Assembly: GCF_964212655.1 (NCBI RefSeq)
Contig: NZ_OZ156465.1
Span: 1,860,001 to 1,924,000, forward strand
Source of the DNA: Candidatus Thiodiazotropha sp. LNASS1
GTDB lineage: Bacteria; Pseudomonadota; Gammaproteobacteria; Chromatiales; Chromatiaceae
DNA: 64,000 nt
Direction: 5' to 3'
Shown: positions 56,710-64,000 of the stretch, piece by piece
How the letters are laid out: each line of letters starts with the position of its first letter
How positions within the stretch are numbered: position 1 is the first letter of the stretch
The notes under the pieces: model-generated
Told to the model about the DNA's origin: nothing
The model's input: the letters and a program-made list of their open reading frames with translations, nothing else
The model's database searches: none
Made by a program: the position numbers and the translations under genes

Positions 56710-57105
56710 TCAGACACGCCCCATGACGGAAAAGCTCTTGATAAATGGCCCCGCCATACGTGGATCCTTGATCATGGATGAATAGTCGCCGACCATGAAT
56801 TTCATCTTGCGTGATGTAAAAGCCATGCCGAGACCCATCATGCCGGGTGGCTTTGCAATCCACTTGTTCCATTGATCCTCAGTGGCGCGAATATCCCAGT
56901 TCATCGTCTGGCCGTTGTAAGTCTCACCACTCACTGCCTTTCCATTTTCCACGATGAGCACACCTTTTGGGGTATCGTCACCATCGAAGCCGTAACCGAT
57001 TACGCTATTGAAGCCTATTTGAGACAGGGCATCCGCCAATTCAGGTTCTGCGTTCCAGTGAGTTGCAAAATCTTTCATCCATGCCTCGGAAAACAGTTCT
57101 GCCAT
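56710..57105 (-). CDS. SCP2-like sterol-carrier domain protein
   Basis: The protein has 131 residues and is all one domain: FSEAWMKDFATHWNAEPELA, then GVLIVENGKAVSGE and NWDIRATEDQWNKWI, then a C-terminal MKFMVGDYSSMIKDPRMAG. This is the SCP2 fold, a hydrophobic pocket used for lipid or acyl-CoA binding. The closing FIKSFSVMGRV is usual for small SCP2 proteins. It lies upstream of the RND adaptor on the same strand with 61 bp between, so it may lead that operon. Confidence 0.75.
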   Translation of the reverse strand: MAELFSEAWMKDFATHWNAEPELADALSQIGFNSVIGYGFDGDDTPKGVLIVENGKAVSGETYNGQTMNWDIRATEDQWNKWIAKPPGMMGLGMAFTSRKMKFMVGDYSSMIKDPRMAGPFIKSFSVMGRV

Positions 57106-57531
57106 CTCGATCTCCTCTACAGATTATTCGACATTTTTATTCAGTTGCAGGCGAATTCCCAACCTGCTTAAGAATCTGCCAGTATCTACGAAGGTGGATA
57201 CCATTGCAACCGACTAAATTCATCAGAAACCATTATAAATCATTTATTTAAGAATATCAGCAAATTATAATATTATTTTTACTTTCAGTAACATAAGGCA
57301 CTTCAAAACGTTACATTCCGCATTAATACACATATAAAAATCAAGGTTGAAATTTTACCTTTTTAAAACACTTCGCAAACGGCGGTAATCTCACGTCAAT
57401 TTAAAAAAAATTATGCATGCCGCCGGGGCAGGCATTAAGATAGCCCTAAGTATCTGATTTCGATCCACAGCCTATAATCAAATAGAAAAAATGATACCTG
57501 CGAGACAGCGTAATCGAGGAGTGTGATAAAC
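57106..57531. other. AT-rich intergenic region
   Basis: This 426-bp spacer separates the divergent SCP2-like and GTPase genes. It is clearly AT-rich from 57230 to 57420 and has no gene. Promoters in both directions are expected; none could be assigned with confidence. Confidence 0.5.
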
Positions 57532-59034
57532 ATGCATCCAGCCGGAAAGGTCATTGAGGCACGCCTGCAACACCTAGAAACCCACCTGGAACAGGAAAAC
57601 CCAATCCTCCTCAGTACGGTACAGAGTTTTCGACAACTCGACGCAGTCGCCTTCCGGCTTGGGCTGCTGGAAGGCGACAACTCATTTGCCACGCAGATAC
57701 CCTGGTGGCCCCTGATTTCGATCCTCGGCACCTTCTCTGCCGGTAAATCGACATTCATCAATCACTACATCGGCACATCCCTACAGCGTTCGGGCAATCA
57801 GGCTGTGGACGACAAGTTTACCGTCATCTGCTACAGCAAAGAGGCTACCGCCCATGCCCTGCCCGGCGTGGCCCTCGATTCCGATCCCCGTTTTCCCTTC
57901 TACCAGATGTCTGACGAGATCGAAAAGGTGGCGAAAGGCGAAGGGGAACGTATTGATGCCTATCTCCAGCTCAAGACCTGTCCCAGTGAAAAGCTGCGGG
58001 GAAAGATCGTCATCGATTCTCCGGGATTCGATGCCGATGCCCAACGAACCTCGACACTGCGCATCACCGATCACATAATCGACCTCTCCGATCTGGTACT
58101 GGTCTTTTTCGATGCCCGCCATCCAGAACCCGGCGCCATGCAGGATACCCTGAGCCATCTCATCGAGCGCACCATCCATCGCAATGACACCGGCAAATTC
58201 CTCTATATCCTGAACCAGATCGATACCACTGCCAGAGAGAACAACCCTGAAGATGTCATCGCAGCCTGGCAGCGTGCATTGGGAGAACGCGGGCTTACAG
58301 CCGGTCGCTTCTATGCGATCTACAACCCTGATGCAGCGGTTCCTATTGAGGATGAGGCCCTGCGACAACGCTATGAGACAAAGCGTGATATCGATCTGAA
58401 AGAGATCCACAGCCGTATGGAAGAAGTTGAAATAGAGCGGGCCTACCGAATCGTCGGCGCACTTGAAAAAACAGCACGGGATATCGAAGAGCGCAGCATA
58501 CCCCTGATCAGTTCGGCTCTTGGGCGCTGGAAGAAACGGGTATTGTTGGGGGATGCCGTGTTGATGGGCGGCTTGCTTCTGGCACTGCTGATATTCTCGG
58601 TCAATGCGGGCTATTGGCAGGGTTTCAAGTTTGCCCCACCCTGGCTTGAAAGCGGGGTAAACACGCCTTTGCCATGGGTGTTAACGGCCCTGCTGGTCAT
58701 TGTTCTCGTAGTCATCCATTTTGCGGTCAGGCTGGCCGCTGCCCGAAGCCTGCTGAAAGGGCTGCGCAAACAAGTGTCCAGCGCGGGGATAAAGGGTAAT
58801 CCGGCTGGCGCTTTTCTACGCAGCACCAAGCCTTGGCGCTCAATCTTCCGCAAAAATCCCGCCGGGTGGGGACGCAAATCCAAAAGACAGTTACGGGAAG
58901 TCCTGCAGGCAACAGACACCTATATCCAGACACTCAATGACCGGTTCACCAATCCTTCCGGCAGTGAAACCCTGCTCGCAGCCGAACCCAGTTCGCCGGT
59001 CGAGACGCCACAGGTTGCCGAGGAGAGTGTTTGA
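57532..59034 (+). CDS. Dynamin-like GTPase with two membrane segments
   Basis: About 500 residues. ATG at 57532 follows GAGGAG at good distance; GTG at 57523 is less likely. GTPase motifs: G1 GTFSAGKST near residue 72, G3 DSPGFD near 164, G4 NQID near 231 in place of NKxD. Two membrane helices follow at about 345-365 and 385-405 and a basic, Ser/Thr-ending tail. The wide spacing and the C-terminal membrane hairpin fit dynamin-superfamily proteins that act on membranes. Its cellular role is unknown. It stands alone. Confidence 0.82.
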   Translation: MHPAGKVIEARLQHLETHLEQENPILLSTVQSFRQLDAVAFRLGLLEGDNSFATQIPWWPLISILGTFSAGKSTFINHYIGTSLQRSGNQAVDDKFTVICYSKEATAHALPGVALDSDPRFPFYQMSDEIEKVAKGEGERIDAYLQLKTCPSEKLRGKIVIDSPGFDADAQRTSTLRITDHIIDLSDLVLVFFDARHPEPGAMQDTLSHLIERTIHRNDTGKFLYILNQIDTTARENNPEDVIAAWQRALGERGLTAGRFYAIYNPDAAVPIEDEALRQRYETKRDIDLKEIHSRMEEVEIERAYRIVGALEKTARDIEERSIPLISSALGRWKKRVLLGDAVLMGGLLLALLIFSVNAGYWQGFKFAPPWLESGVNTPLPWVLTALLVIVLVVIHFAVRLAAARSLLKGLRKQVSSAGIKGNPAGAFLRSTKPWRSIFRKNPAGWGRKSKRQLREVLQATDTYIQTLNDRFTNPSGSETLLAAEPSSPVETPQVAEESV

Positions 59035-59071
59035 CGCTTTGCGGAGGATAGACGAACCCTGTCGAGCGGGG

Positions 59072-60250
59072 TCACAGGAAACATTTGCGACTGTTATGAC
59101 CTTCGCATTTACAATCGTACATGGCACGGTCTGCTTTGGAATAGAGTTGATCAAGCAATTCACTGATTGATAAAGCTCGGTCGTAATCGGGAGACAGCGA
59201 GGTTATCCCGATGCAGGCGGTTAGACTCAATCCCACCAGGTCGCGCCCTGTGTCGAGTTGCGCCAGCCTCTCCTGTATGCGCTGTGCCATCAATTCTGCG
59301 CCACCGATACCGGTTTCCGCAAGCATCACCACAAACTCCTCACCACCCACCCTGGCGAGAATATCGCCACCGCGGGCTTCCTCCTTCAGGGCCTTAGCAA
59401 TGGCAATCAGTACATCATCACCGACCTGATGGCCCCATTGATCATTGATGCGTTTGAAATAATCCATATCGATCAACAGTAAGCTGCAGCTCTGTTCATG
59501 CCGGACGGCCCTGGATAGCAGAGCCTCAGCTTCCGTAAAGAAGTAGCGTCGGTTATGTAATCCGGTGAGTTCATCGATAGTCAGCAATTGTTCATAGCGC
59601 TTGCGATGTGCATCTGCCTCATTTAAGGCATCCTGTAACTCCCGGGTGCGCTGTTCAACCTCGTTCTCCAGATCATTCAGCAACCTGTGGTTGTACATGA
59701 TCTGCCCTAGGCAACTACAGAACAGACTCAAGGTGTGCTGTTGCCAGGGTTCGAAGTACTCCGGCAAGGGGTGGGATGCGTTCAATACACCCAATACCTG
59801 TTTCCCCATCATGATAGGGGCACTGATAAGAGATCCGGGTATCTCACCGCCGGACAGTGTATTGATTAGAAAGTCATCGCTCAGGGAGCAGTCGCGGCAA
59901 TATTGTAATTGGCCAGTGCTAAAGGCGGTACCCGCGATACCTTCCCCGGGTCTGAACTGCATCGTCTCCCTGGATTGCCTTACACGCTCAGATCCGCTGA
60001 TCTGAGTATGGGTTTCATCCAGGTTGGTACCCACTGCGCAGCGAAGCAGATCCCCCTCCATGCGAAAAACCGAACAGTTTTCAACATTCTGATAGCGTAC
60101 CAGTTCATCCAAGGCCTTGGTGATCAGTTCATCTTCAGTAATACCATCAAGGCTGATTTGGGATAGCGCGCGCAATGCAGAGAGCGAATCGAGCAGGCTA
60201 AAAAAACGCTCTCGCAAGTCCATGGATGTCTGATTAAAAGAGAGATCCAT
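59072..60250 (-). CDS. GAF-GGDEF diguanylate cyclase
   Basis: The protein has 392 residues. A GAF sensor domain spans about 30-185 and contains three Cys in or near QYCRDCSLSDDF, which could bind a cofactor. A coiled-coil linker leads to a GGDEF domain (about 225-390) with the intact active site GGEEF and the inhibitory-site motif RGGD five residues before it, so it should make c-di-GMP and be product-inhibited. It lies 12 bp after an HDOD gene and is cotranscribed with it. Confidence 0.93.
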   Translation of the reverse strand: MDLSFNQTSMDLRERFFSLLDSLSALRALSQISLDGITEDELITKALDELVRYQNVENCSVFRMEGDLLRCAVGTNLDETHTQISGSERVRQSRETMQFRPGEGIAGTAFSTGQLQYCRDCSLSDDFLINTLSGGEIPGSLISAPIMMGKQVLGVLNASHPLPEYFEPWQQHTLSLFCSCLGQIMYNHRLLNDLENEVEQRTRELQDALNEADAHRKRYEQLLTIDELTGLHNRRYFFTEAEALLSRAVRHEQSCSLLLIDMDYFKRINDQWGHQVGDDVLIAIAKALKEEARGGDILARVGGEEFVVMLAETGIGGAELMAQRIQERLAQLDTGRDLVGLSLTACIGITSLSPDYDRALSISELLDQLYSKADRAMYDCKCEGHNSRKCFL

Positions 60251-60262
60251 TCAATGCTCCGG

Positions 60263-61129
60263 TTATTTGGCCAACATATTGGCAATCATATGAATCTCCT
60301 CTTCCTTGCCGAGAAAATCCTTCATGATGGTATCCAACTGTTGTCTCGACATCCTGCATTTCACTTCCAATCCAGGCAGTGGCTGTGTCAGCTTCGATTC
60401 AGTGGATTGCGGATTCTTAATCCACTCCGCCACATTGCCCACAAGCACGGCATCGCAGTGAGTGTCCGAATCAATCCCTTCTCGCGCTCCCTGGGCGATG
60501 ATATGGACCACCATTTCGGGCAGATGCCAGCGATGGCCCAGCCAGATACCCGCCTGACGATGGTCGATCCCGATGATCTCTGTTTCAAGTTCCAGCCGAT
60601 CCTTATCTGGCTGCTGTTTCGACACCCGCAGTACCCTGGCATACTCCTCCGGAAACTCATGCACCAAGACCAGCACACCAATCTCGAATAGAAGCCCCGC
60701 CAAATAGATCCCGTCAGCATCCGGCTGTATTTCGTTGTTGACAGCCAGGCTGATCTGCCGGGAGAGCATGGCAATAGATAGCGAATGGCCCCAATATTCC
60801 TGTAAATCGAAGCCACTACAACCATCGGATTCGAACACACCGCTGACAGCGACACTGAATGCAAGGCTTTTCACCATATTCAAACCGAGGACGCGAATAA
60901 TCGCGTCTTCCAGGGTGAGAATCGGTTTTGTTTGGCCGAAATAGGCTGAATTGGCGAGCCCTAGAATCCTCGCACTGAGCCCTGGATCCTGATTGATGAC
61001 ACCCGCCAGCTCATGCAAGGTAAAACTGTCATCACCCAACATCCCAAGTAGACGGGTAGCCGTCGCCGACAGTGGCGGTAGGTACTGCAGCTTCTGTACC
61101 CTGTACTTTGCCTGATTGGGTTGTTTCAT
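60263..61129 (-). CDS. HDOD-domain signalling protein
   Basis: The protein has 288 residues from ATG at 61129 (MKQPNQ); a GTG or ATG further upstream would add a charged leader. An HDOD domain covers about 15-215: LPPLSATATRLLGML, then INQDPGLSARILGLANSAYFG. HDOD lacks the metal-binding residues of active HD phosphodiesterases and acts as a protein-binding output domain. It pairs with the diguanylate cyclase gene, 12 bp downstream. Confidence 0.9.
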   Translation of the reverse strand: MKQPNQAKYRVQKLQYLPPLSATATRLLGMLGDDSFTLHELAGVINQDPGLSARILGLANSAYFGQTKPILTLEDAIIRVLGLNMVKSLAFSVAVSGVFESDGCSGFDLQEYWGHSLSIAMLSRQISLAVNNEIQPDADGIYLAGLLFEIGVLVLVHEFPEEYARVLRVSKQQPDKDRLELETEIIGIDHRQAGIWLGHRWHLPEMVVHIIAQGAREGIDSDTHCDAVLVGNVAEWIKNPQSTESKLTQPLPGLEVKCRMSRQQLDTIMKDFLGKEEEIHMIANMLAK

Positions 61130-61356
61130 ATTATCTTGTTCTAAGAAATCCACCTTTCTACTCAAGTTTAATAACGGCATACCCATACCGACCTTTAACC
61201 CCTCCAGCGCGCTCTGAGAGAGAATTCACTCTACTGCTTAATAACATGTGGGATTTCCAGTAGCTTGTCCGAGTCGAGACATGAGGATTAGTCACCCCCG
61301 CCATAACCACACCATCCCACCGGTTTTCTGTCTGGAGAAGAACTGGTGCAATAAAT

Positions 61357-61371
61357 GTGTATTTGGTACAC
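61357..61371 (+). promoter_or_regulatory. Palindrome upstream of nrtR (candidate NrtR operator)
   Basis: GTGTA and TACAC are separated by five bases, 56 bp upstream of the nrtR start. NrtR regulators usually bind palindromes of about 21 bp near their own operon. The arms are short, so this is only a candidate. Confidence 0.4.
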
Positions 61372-61426
61372 TAAGCTGTAATAAACCAGTTACGAAGCGA
61401 TCCAGGCATCCACGTCAGACAGAGTA

Positions 61427-62107
61427 ATGCCTTCAACCCACCGACACTGCTATGACTACCCCCACCCGGCGGTGACCACTGATGTTGTGTTGTTCACCAT
61501 TCGCCAGGACGCCCTATCTGTACTGCTGATCCAGCGTGGCAATCCTCCGTGCCAGGGGATGTGGGCCCTTCCAGGGGGATTTCTGAATATCGACGAAGAC
61601 CTTGAGGCATGCGCCAAACGTGAATTGCTGGAAGAGACGGGGGTCGAGGGTGTCTATCTGGAACAGCTGTATACCTTCGGTGATCCAAAACGTGATCCAC
61701 GGGAAAGGGTAATCAGTGTCACGTTTTACGCATTGAGCCAATCCGACCATCTGACACCCAAGGCATCCAGCGATGCGGCGCTCACAGCATGGTTCGCCAT
61801 CAACCAGCTGCCGGAACTGGCATTCGATCATGCCGATATTATTCGATTGGCACGCAAACGCTTAGTGGCCAAGTTAGGCTACACCACCATCGCCTTTCAA
61901 ATGCTGCCGAAATTCTTCACGCTCAGTCAACTGCAGTCGGTCTATGAGATATTGCTGAATGAAAACCTGGACAAGCGCAATTTTCGCAAGGGGATACTTG
62001 CCCGTAACATCATCAAGGAAACCGGTGAATACTCCCGTATTGGAAATCACCGTCCCGCTAAAACCTACCGGGTAATCAATCCATCCCAGGTCGAAATTAT
62101 AAAATAG
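61427..62107 (+). CDS. nrtR: NrtR, Nudix-type regulator of NAD synthesis
   Basis: The protein has 226 residues. An N-terminal Nudix domain (about 10-150) carries the full Nudix box: GFLNIDEDLEACAKRELLEETG. A C-terminal winged helix (about 160-226) ends RPAKTYRVINPSQVEII. This is the NrtR layout: ADP-ribose binding releases the repressor from NAD genes. Most NrtR proteins have lost parts of the Nudix box; here all conserved residues are present, so it may also hydrolyse a substrate. It is 15 bp before nadA, a typical target, which supports the call. Confidence 0.9.
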   Translation: MPSTHRHCYDYPHPAVTTDVVLFTIRQDALSVLLIQRGNPPCQGMWALPGGFLNIDEDLEACAKRELLEETGVEGVYLEQLYTFGDPKRDPRERVISVTFYALSQSDHLTPKASSDAALTAWFAINQLPELAFDHADIIRLARKRLVAKLGYTTIAFQMLPKFFTLSQLQSVYEILLNENLDKRNFRKGILARNIIKETGEYSRIGNHRPAKTYRVINPSQVEIIK

Positions 62108-62122
62108 AGAAATGAGAACTCC

Positions 62123-63187
62123 ATGAATTCCCAACCACTCAATCTTCCCAAGATCGTAGTCCCCGAGCACCCTCAATGGCCCCCTCTCAGCGACCAGGAG
62201 AAGCAGGCCATCAAGGCCAGAATCAGCCGTAAGCTGGAACAACAAAATGCGGTATTGGTGGCTCACTACTACACCGACGCCGAACTGCAGGCCCTTGCCG
62301 AAGAAACCGGTGGCTGCGTTGCCGACTCCCTTGAGATGGCACGTTTCGGCACAGTTCAGTCAGCAGATACACTGGTTGTCTGCGGCGTCAGATTCATGGG
62401 CGAAACATCGAAGATCCTGAACCCGGAAAAACGGGTCATCATGCCGGATCTCGGCGCCACCTGTTCCCTTGATGAGGGCTGCCCTGCCGATCAGTTCACC
62501 GCTTTCTGCGATGCCCATCCAGACCATACCGTGGTCGTCTATGCTAACACCAGCGCCGAAGTGAAGGCCCGTTCGGACTGGGTGGTCACCTCGGGCATTG
62601 CACTACCGATCGTCAGGCACCTGGCCGAACAGGGCAAGAAAATTCTGTGGGGGCCGGATCGACACCTGGGCAGCTATGTACAGCGGGTCACGGGAGTCGA
62701 GATGTTGATGTGGCCCGGCTCATGTGTTGTTCATGAAGAATTCAAGGCGGTGGCACTGGAACGCATTCGACGCCTGCACCCGGATGCAGCGGTATTGGTT
62801 CATCCTGAATCCCCTGAAAACGTAATTCAACAGGCTGACGTCATCGGCTCCACCACCGCCTTGATCAATGCCGTATCGGAGATGGAGAACAAGGAGTTCA
62901 TCGTTGCCACCGACGGTGGCATCTTCTATAAGATGCAGCAGATGGCGCCCGATAAGGTACTCATCGAGGCACCTACCGCTGGCGAGGGAGCGACCTGTGT
63001 CAGCTGTGCCCACTGTCCCTGGATGGGTATGAACTCACTGCAGAACCTGGAACAGGTTCTCGATTCCGGTGGGAATGAAATTCACATCGATGAAGCGATC
63101 GGGGCACGCGCGGTAATCCCGATTAAGCGAATGCTCGACTTTGCCGCTCAACAGGGCATTGGGATGCAGGACAAAGGAAACGCTTGA
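62123..63187 (+). CDS. nadA: Quinolinate synthase A
   Basis: The protein condenses iminoaspartate with dihydroxyacetone phosphate to quinolinate in NAD synthesis and holds a 4Fe-4S cluster. It has 354 residues, the size of E. coli NadA. Visible marks are [54 protein letters not shown] and [13 protein letters not shown], which carry the three cluster cysteines together with others. GAGAAATGAGA precedes the ATG. It follows nrtR directly and is probably under NrtR control. Confidence 0.96.
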   Translation: MNSQPLNLPKIVVPEHPQWPPLSDQEKQAIKARISRKLEQQNAVLVAHYYTDAELQALAEETGGCVADSLEMARFGTVQSADTLVVCGVRFMGETSKILNPEKRVIMPDLGATCSLDEGCPADQFTAFCDAHPDHTVVVYANTSAEVKARSDWVVTSGIALPIVRHLAEQGKKILWGPDRHLGSYVQRVTGVEMLMWPGSCVVHEEFKAVALERIRRLHPDAAVLVHPESPENVIQQADVIGSTTALINAVSEMENKEFIVATDGGIFYKMQQMAPDKVLIEAPTAGEGATCVSCAHCPWMGMNSLQNLEQVLDSGGNEIHIDEAIGARAVIPIKRMLDFAAQQGIGMQDKGNA

Positions 63188-63266
63188 GACTGTGAATCAC
63201 CAGCACAACTCTTTGATATTGGCGTCATTGGCCAGATATTCAATTATGCCGCGATCAGCTGCTGTT

Positions 63267-63833
63267 TCACCATGGGGTAAATGAGTTCATAAAGTCCATC
63301 GGACGCCCCATTTGATTGATGTCGCGGCTCATGAAACCGGTGTTTACCGTCATCGTGCGCATGGCCTGATTCATATCTGCGATATTCACCGTCATCAGCC
63401 CCACGTTCTGTTTCATGTTACCCACGTCAACCGCGAGCGCACCGATATTGCCGTCCATTGTGGCGATATGCTGCTCCATACTGTCCACCCGCTCCACCAA
63501 AATAGTGATCTGTTGCGTCATGATCTGGATATTCTGCGTCAACTGCCCCATGTGTTTAGACATCGATTGCAGGTTGTCTTCCATGCGCGGGTCCACCTGT
63601 TCCGTAAGTGTGTGCATATCGGTTGTGACGTTGTAGATGAGGTAGAAACCGGATAGTCCAAGCACACCGACAACCACCAGCATGGGATAGATCATACGCT
63701 CCCAACGGGACATGCTCTTATCGAAGTTCTTGAAGAAGTTGGTGAGGGTTATCTCAAGCTTGACCATCGCCTTCTGCTCCGGCGACAGATTCTTGTATTC
63801 GGGAGAGAAGGTGCGTGGATCTTTCTCAAACAT
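63267..63833 (-). CDS. Met-rich coiled-coil membrane protein, family member 2
   Basis: The protein has 188 residues and starts MFEKDP. A membrane segment lies at about 46-66 (MLVVVGVLGLSGFYLIYNV). A long helix then repeats Met or Ile about every seventh residue (NLQSMSKHMGQLTQNIQIM, MEQHIATMDGNIG). The last residues are GRPMDFMNSFTPW. The same start, the same RWE-x-x-IYP before the membrane segment and the same end appear in the protein at 46866-47387. Function unknown. The shared ends suggest that they bind partners. Confidence 0.8.
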   Translation of the reverse strand: MFEKDPRTFSPEYKNLSPEQKAMVKLEITLTNFFKNFDKSMSRWERMIYPMLVVVGVLGLSGFYLIYNVTTDMHTLTEQVDPRMEDNLQSMSKHMGQLTQNIQIMTQQITILVERVDSMEQHIATMDGNIGALAVDVGNMKQNVGLMTVNIADMNQAMRTMTVNTGFMSRDINQMGRPMDFMNSFTPW

Positions 63834-64000
63834 AGACTGAATACTGCCTCAATTTATGAGCAAGCCTCTGATTTTTCTCAGAGAGGGATTCTGTGGTCTG
63901 CGATATCTATTTTCCATGATATATCTACAATTATAGACACCGCCATACCCCATTAGGGAAGAATCTGCGATTATAGCTGTCGAATCTTAAAGTCAAGTTT

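Overview
The window reads as chromosome of a gammaproteobacterial, sulfur-oxidizer-like chemolithoautotroph, close to the free-living and symbiotic Sedimenticola/Thiodiazotropha/Endoriftia type. This is inferred from gene content, not from any search. The signs are form IA and form II RuBisCO side by side, each with its own CbbQ/CbbO activase genes, a proteobacterial phosphoribulokinase, CbbR, the gammaproteobacterial block rsmI-lpoA-yraN-diaA-dolP, a FimX-like regulator and a DUF302 protein. No dsr, sox or apr genes lie in the window, so sulfur oxidation itself is not shown. I saw no tRNA, rRNA, CRISPR array, prophage or complete transposase gene.

Layout. 1-4.2 kb: the end of batD, an ExeA-type AAA ATPase fused to ankyrin repeats, and an OmpA-like lipoprotein. 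4.7-8.6 kb: ygiQ, an hsp20 gene behind a sigma-32-type promoter, a 298-bp inverted-repeat element without coding capacity, and an outer-membrane barrel protein. 8.7-14.6 kb: cell-envelope and ribosome block rsmI / lpoA-yraN-diaA-dolP, plus a GlcD-like flavoprotein. 15-23 kb: signalling and surface genes, namely a gingipain-like (C25) peptidase, a Crp regulator, a CHASE2 nucleotide cyclase, a degenerate rhodanese, an exopolysaccharide-type sugar transferase and an unknown protein, with several TGTGA/TCACA palindromes in the spacers. 23-26 kb: two tandem NhaD antiporters.

26.5-43.4 kb is a carbon-fixation region: cbbP, then gloB and dxs, then divergent cbbR | cbbL-cbbS-cbbQ1-cbbO1, two unknown genes on the opposite strand, and cbbM-cbbQ2-cbbO2. 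Each RuBisCO has its own AAA+ CbbQ and VWA-domain CbbO, so the two forms can probably be activated and expressed separately. Hairpins and terminators after cbbL, cbbS and cbbM would keep enzyme mRNA above activase mRNA. Short inverted-repeat elements sit in both cbbQ-cbbO spacers and after cbbO1.

43.5-64 kb: aroG, a FimX-like protein, then a long minus-strand run: a Met-rich membrane protein, DUF302 protein, orphan ParA, two secreted proteins built on a repeated aromatic-x-aromatic-Arg-Pro motif, an RND pump with an unusual Lys-rich tail, its adaptor, and an SCP2-like protein. It ends with a dynamin-like GTPase, a GAF-GGDEF/HDOD pair, nrtR-nadA, and a second member of the Met-rich membrane family.

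Most likely new biology: the secreted aromatic-Arg-Pro repeat proteins, the paired Met-rich membrane proteins that start MFEKD and end in PW, the RND pump tail, the ExeA-ankyrin fusion, and the unknown gene pair between the two RuBisCO operons.
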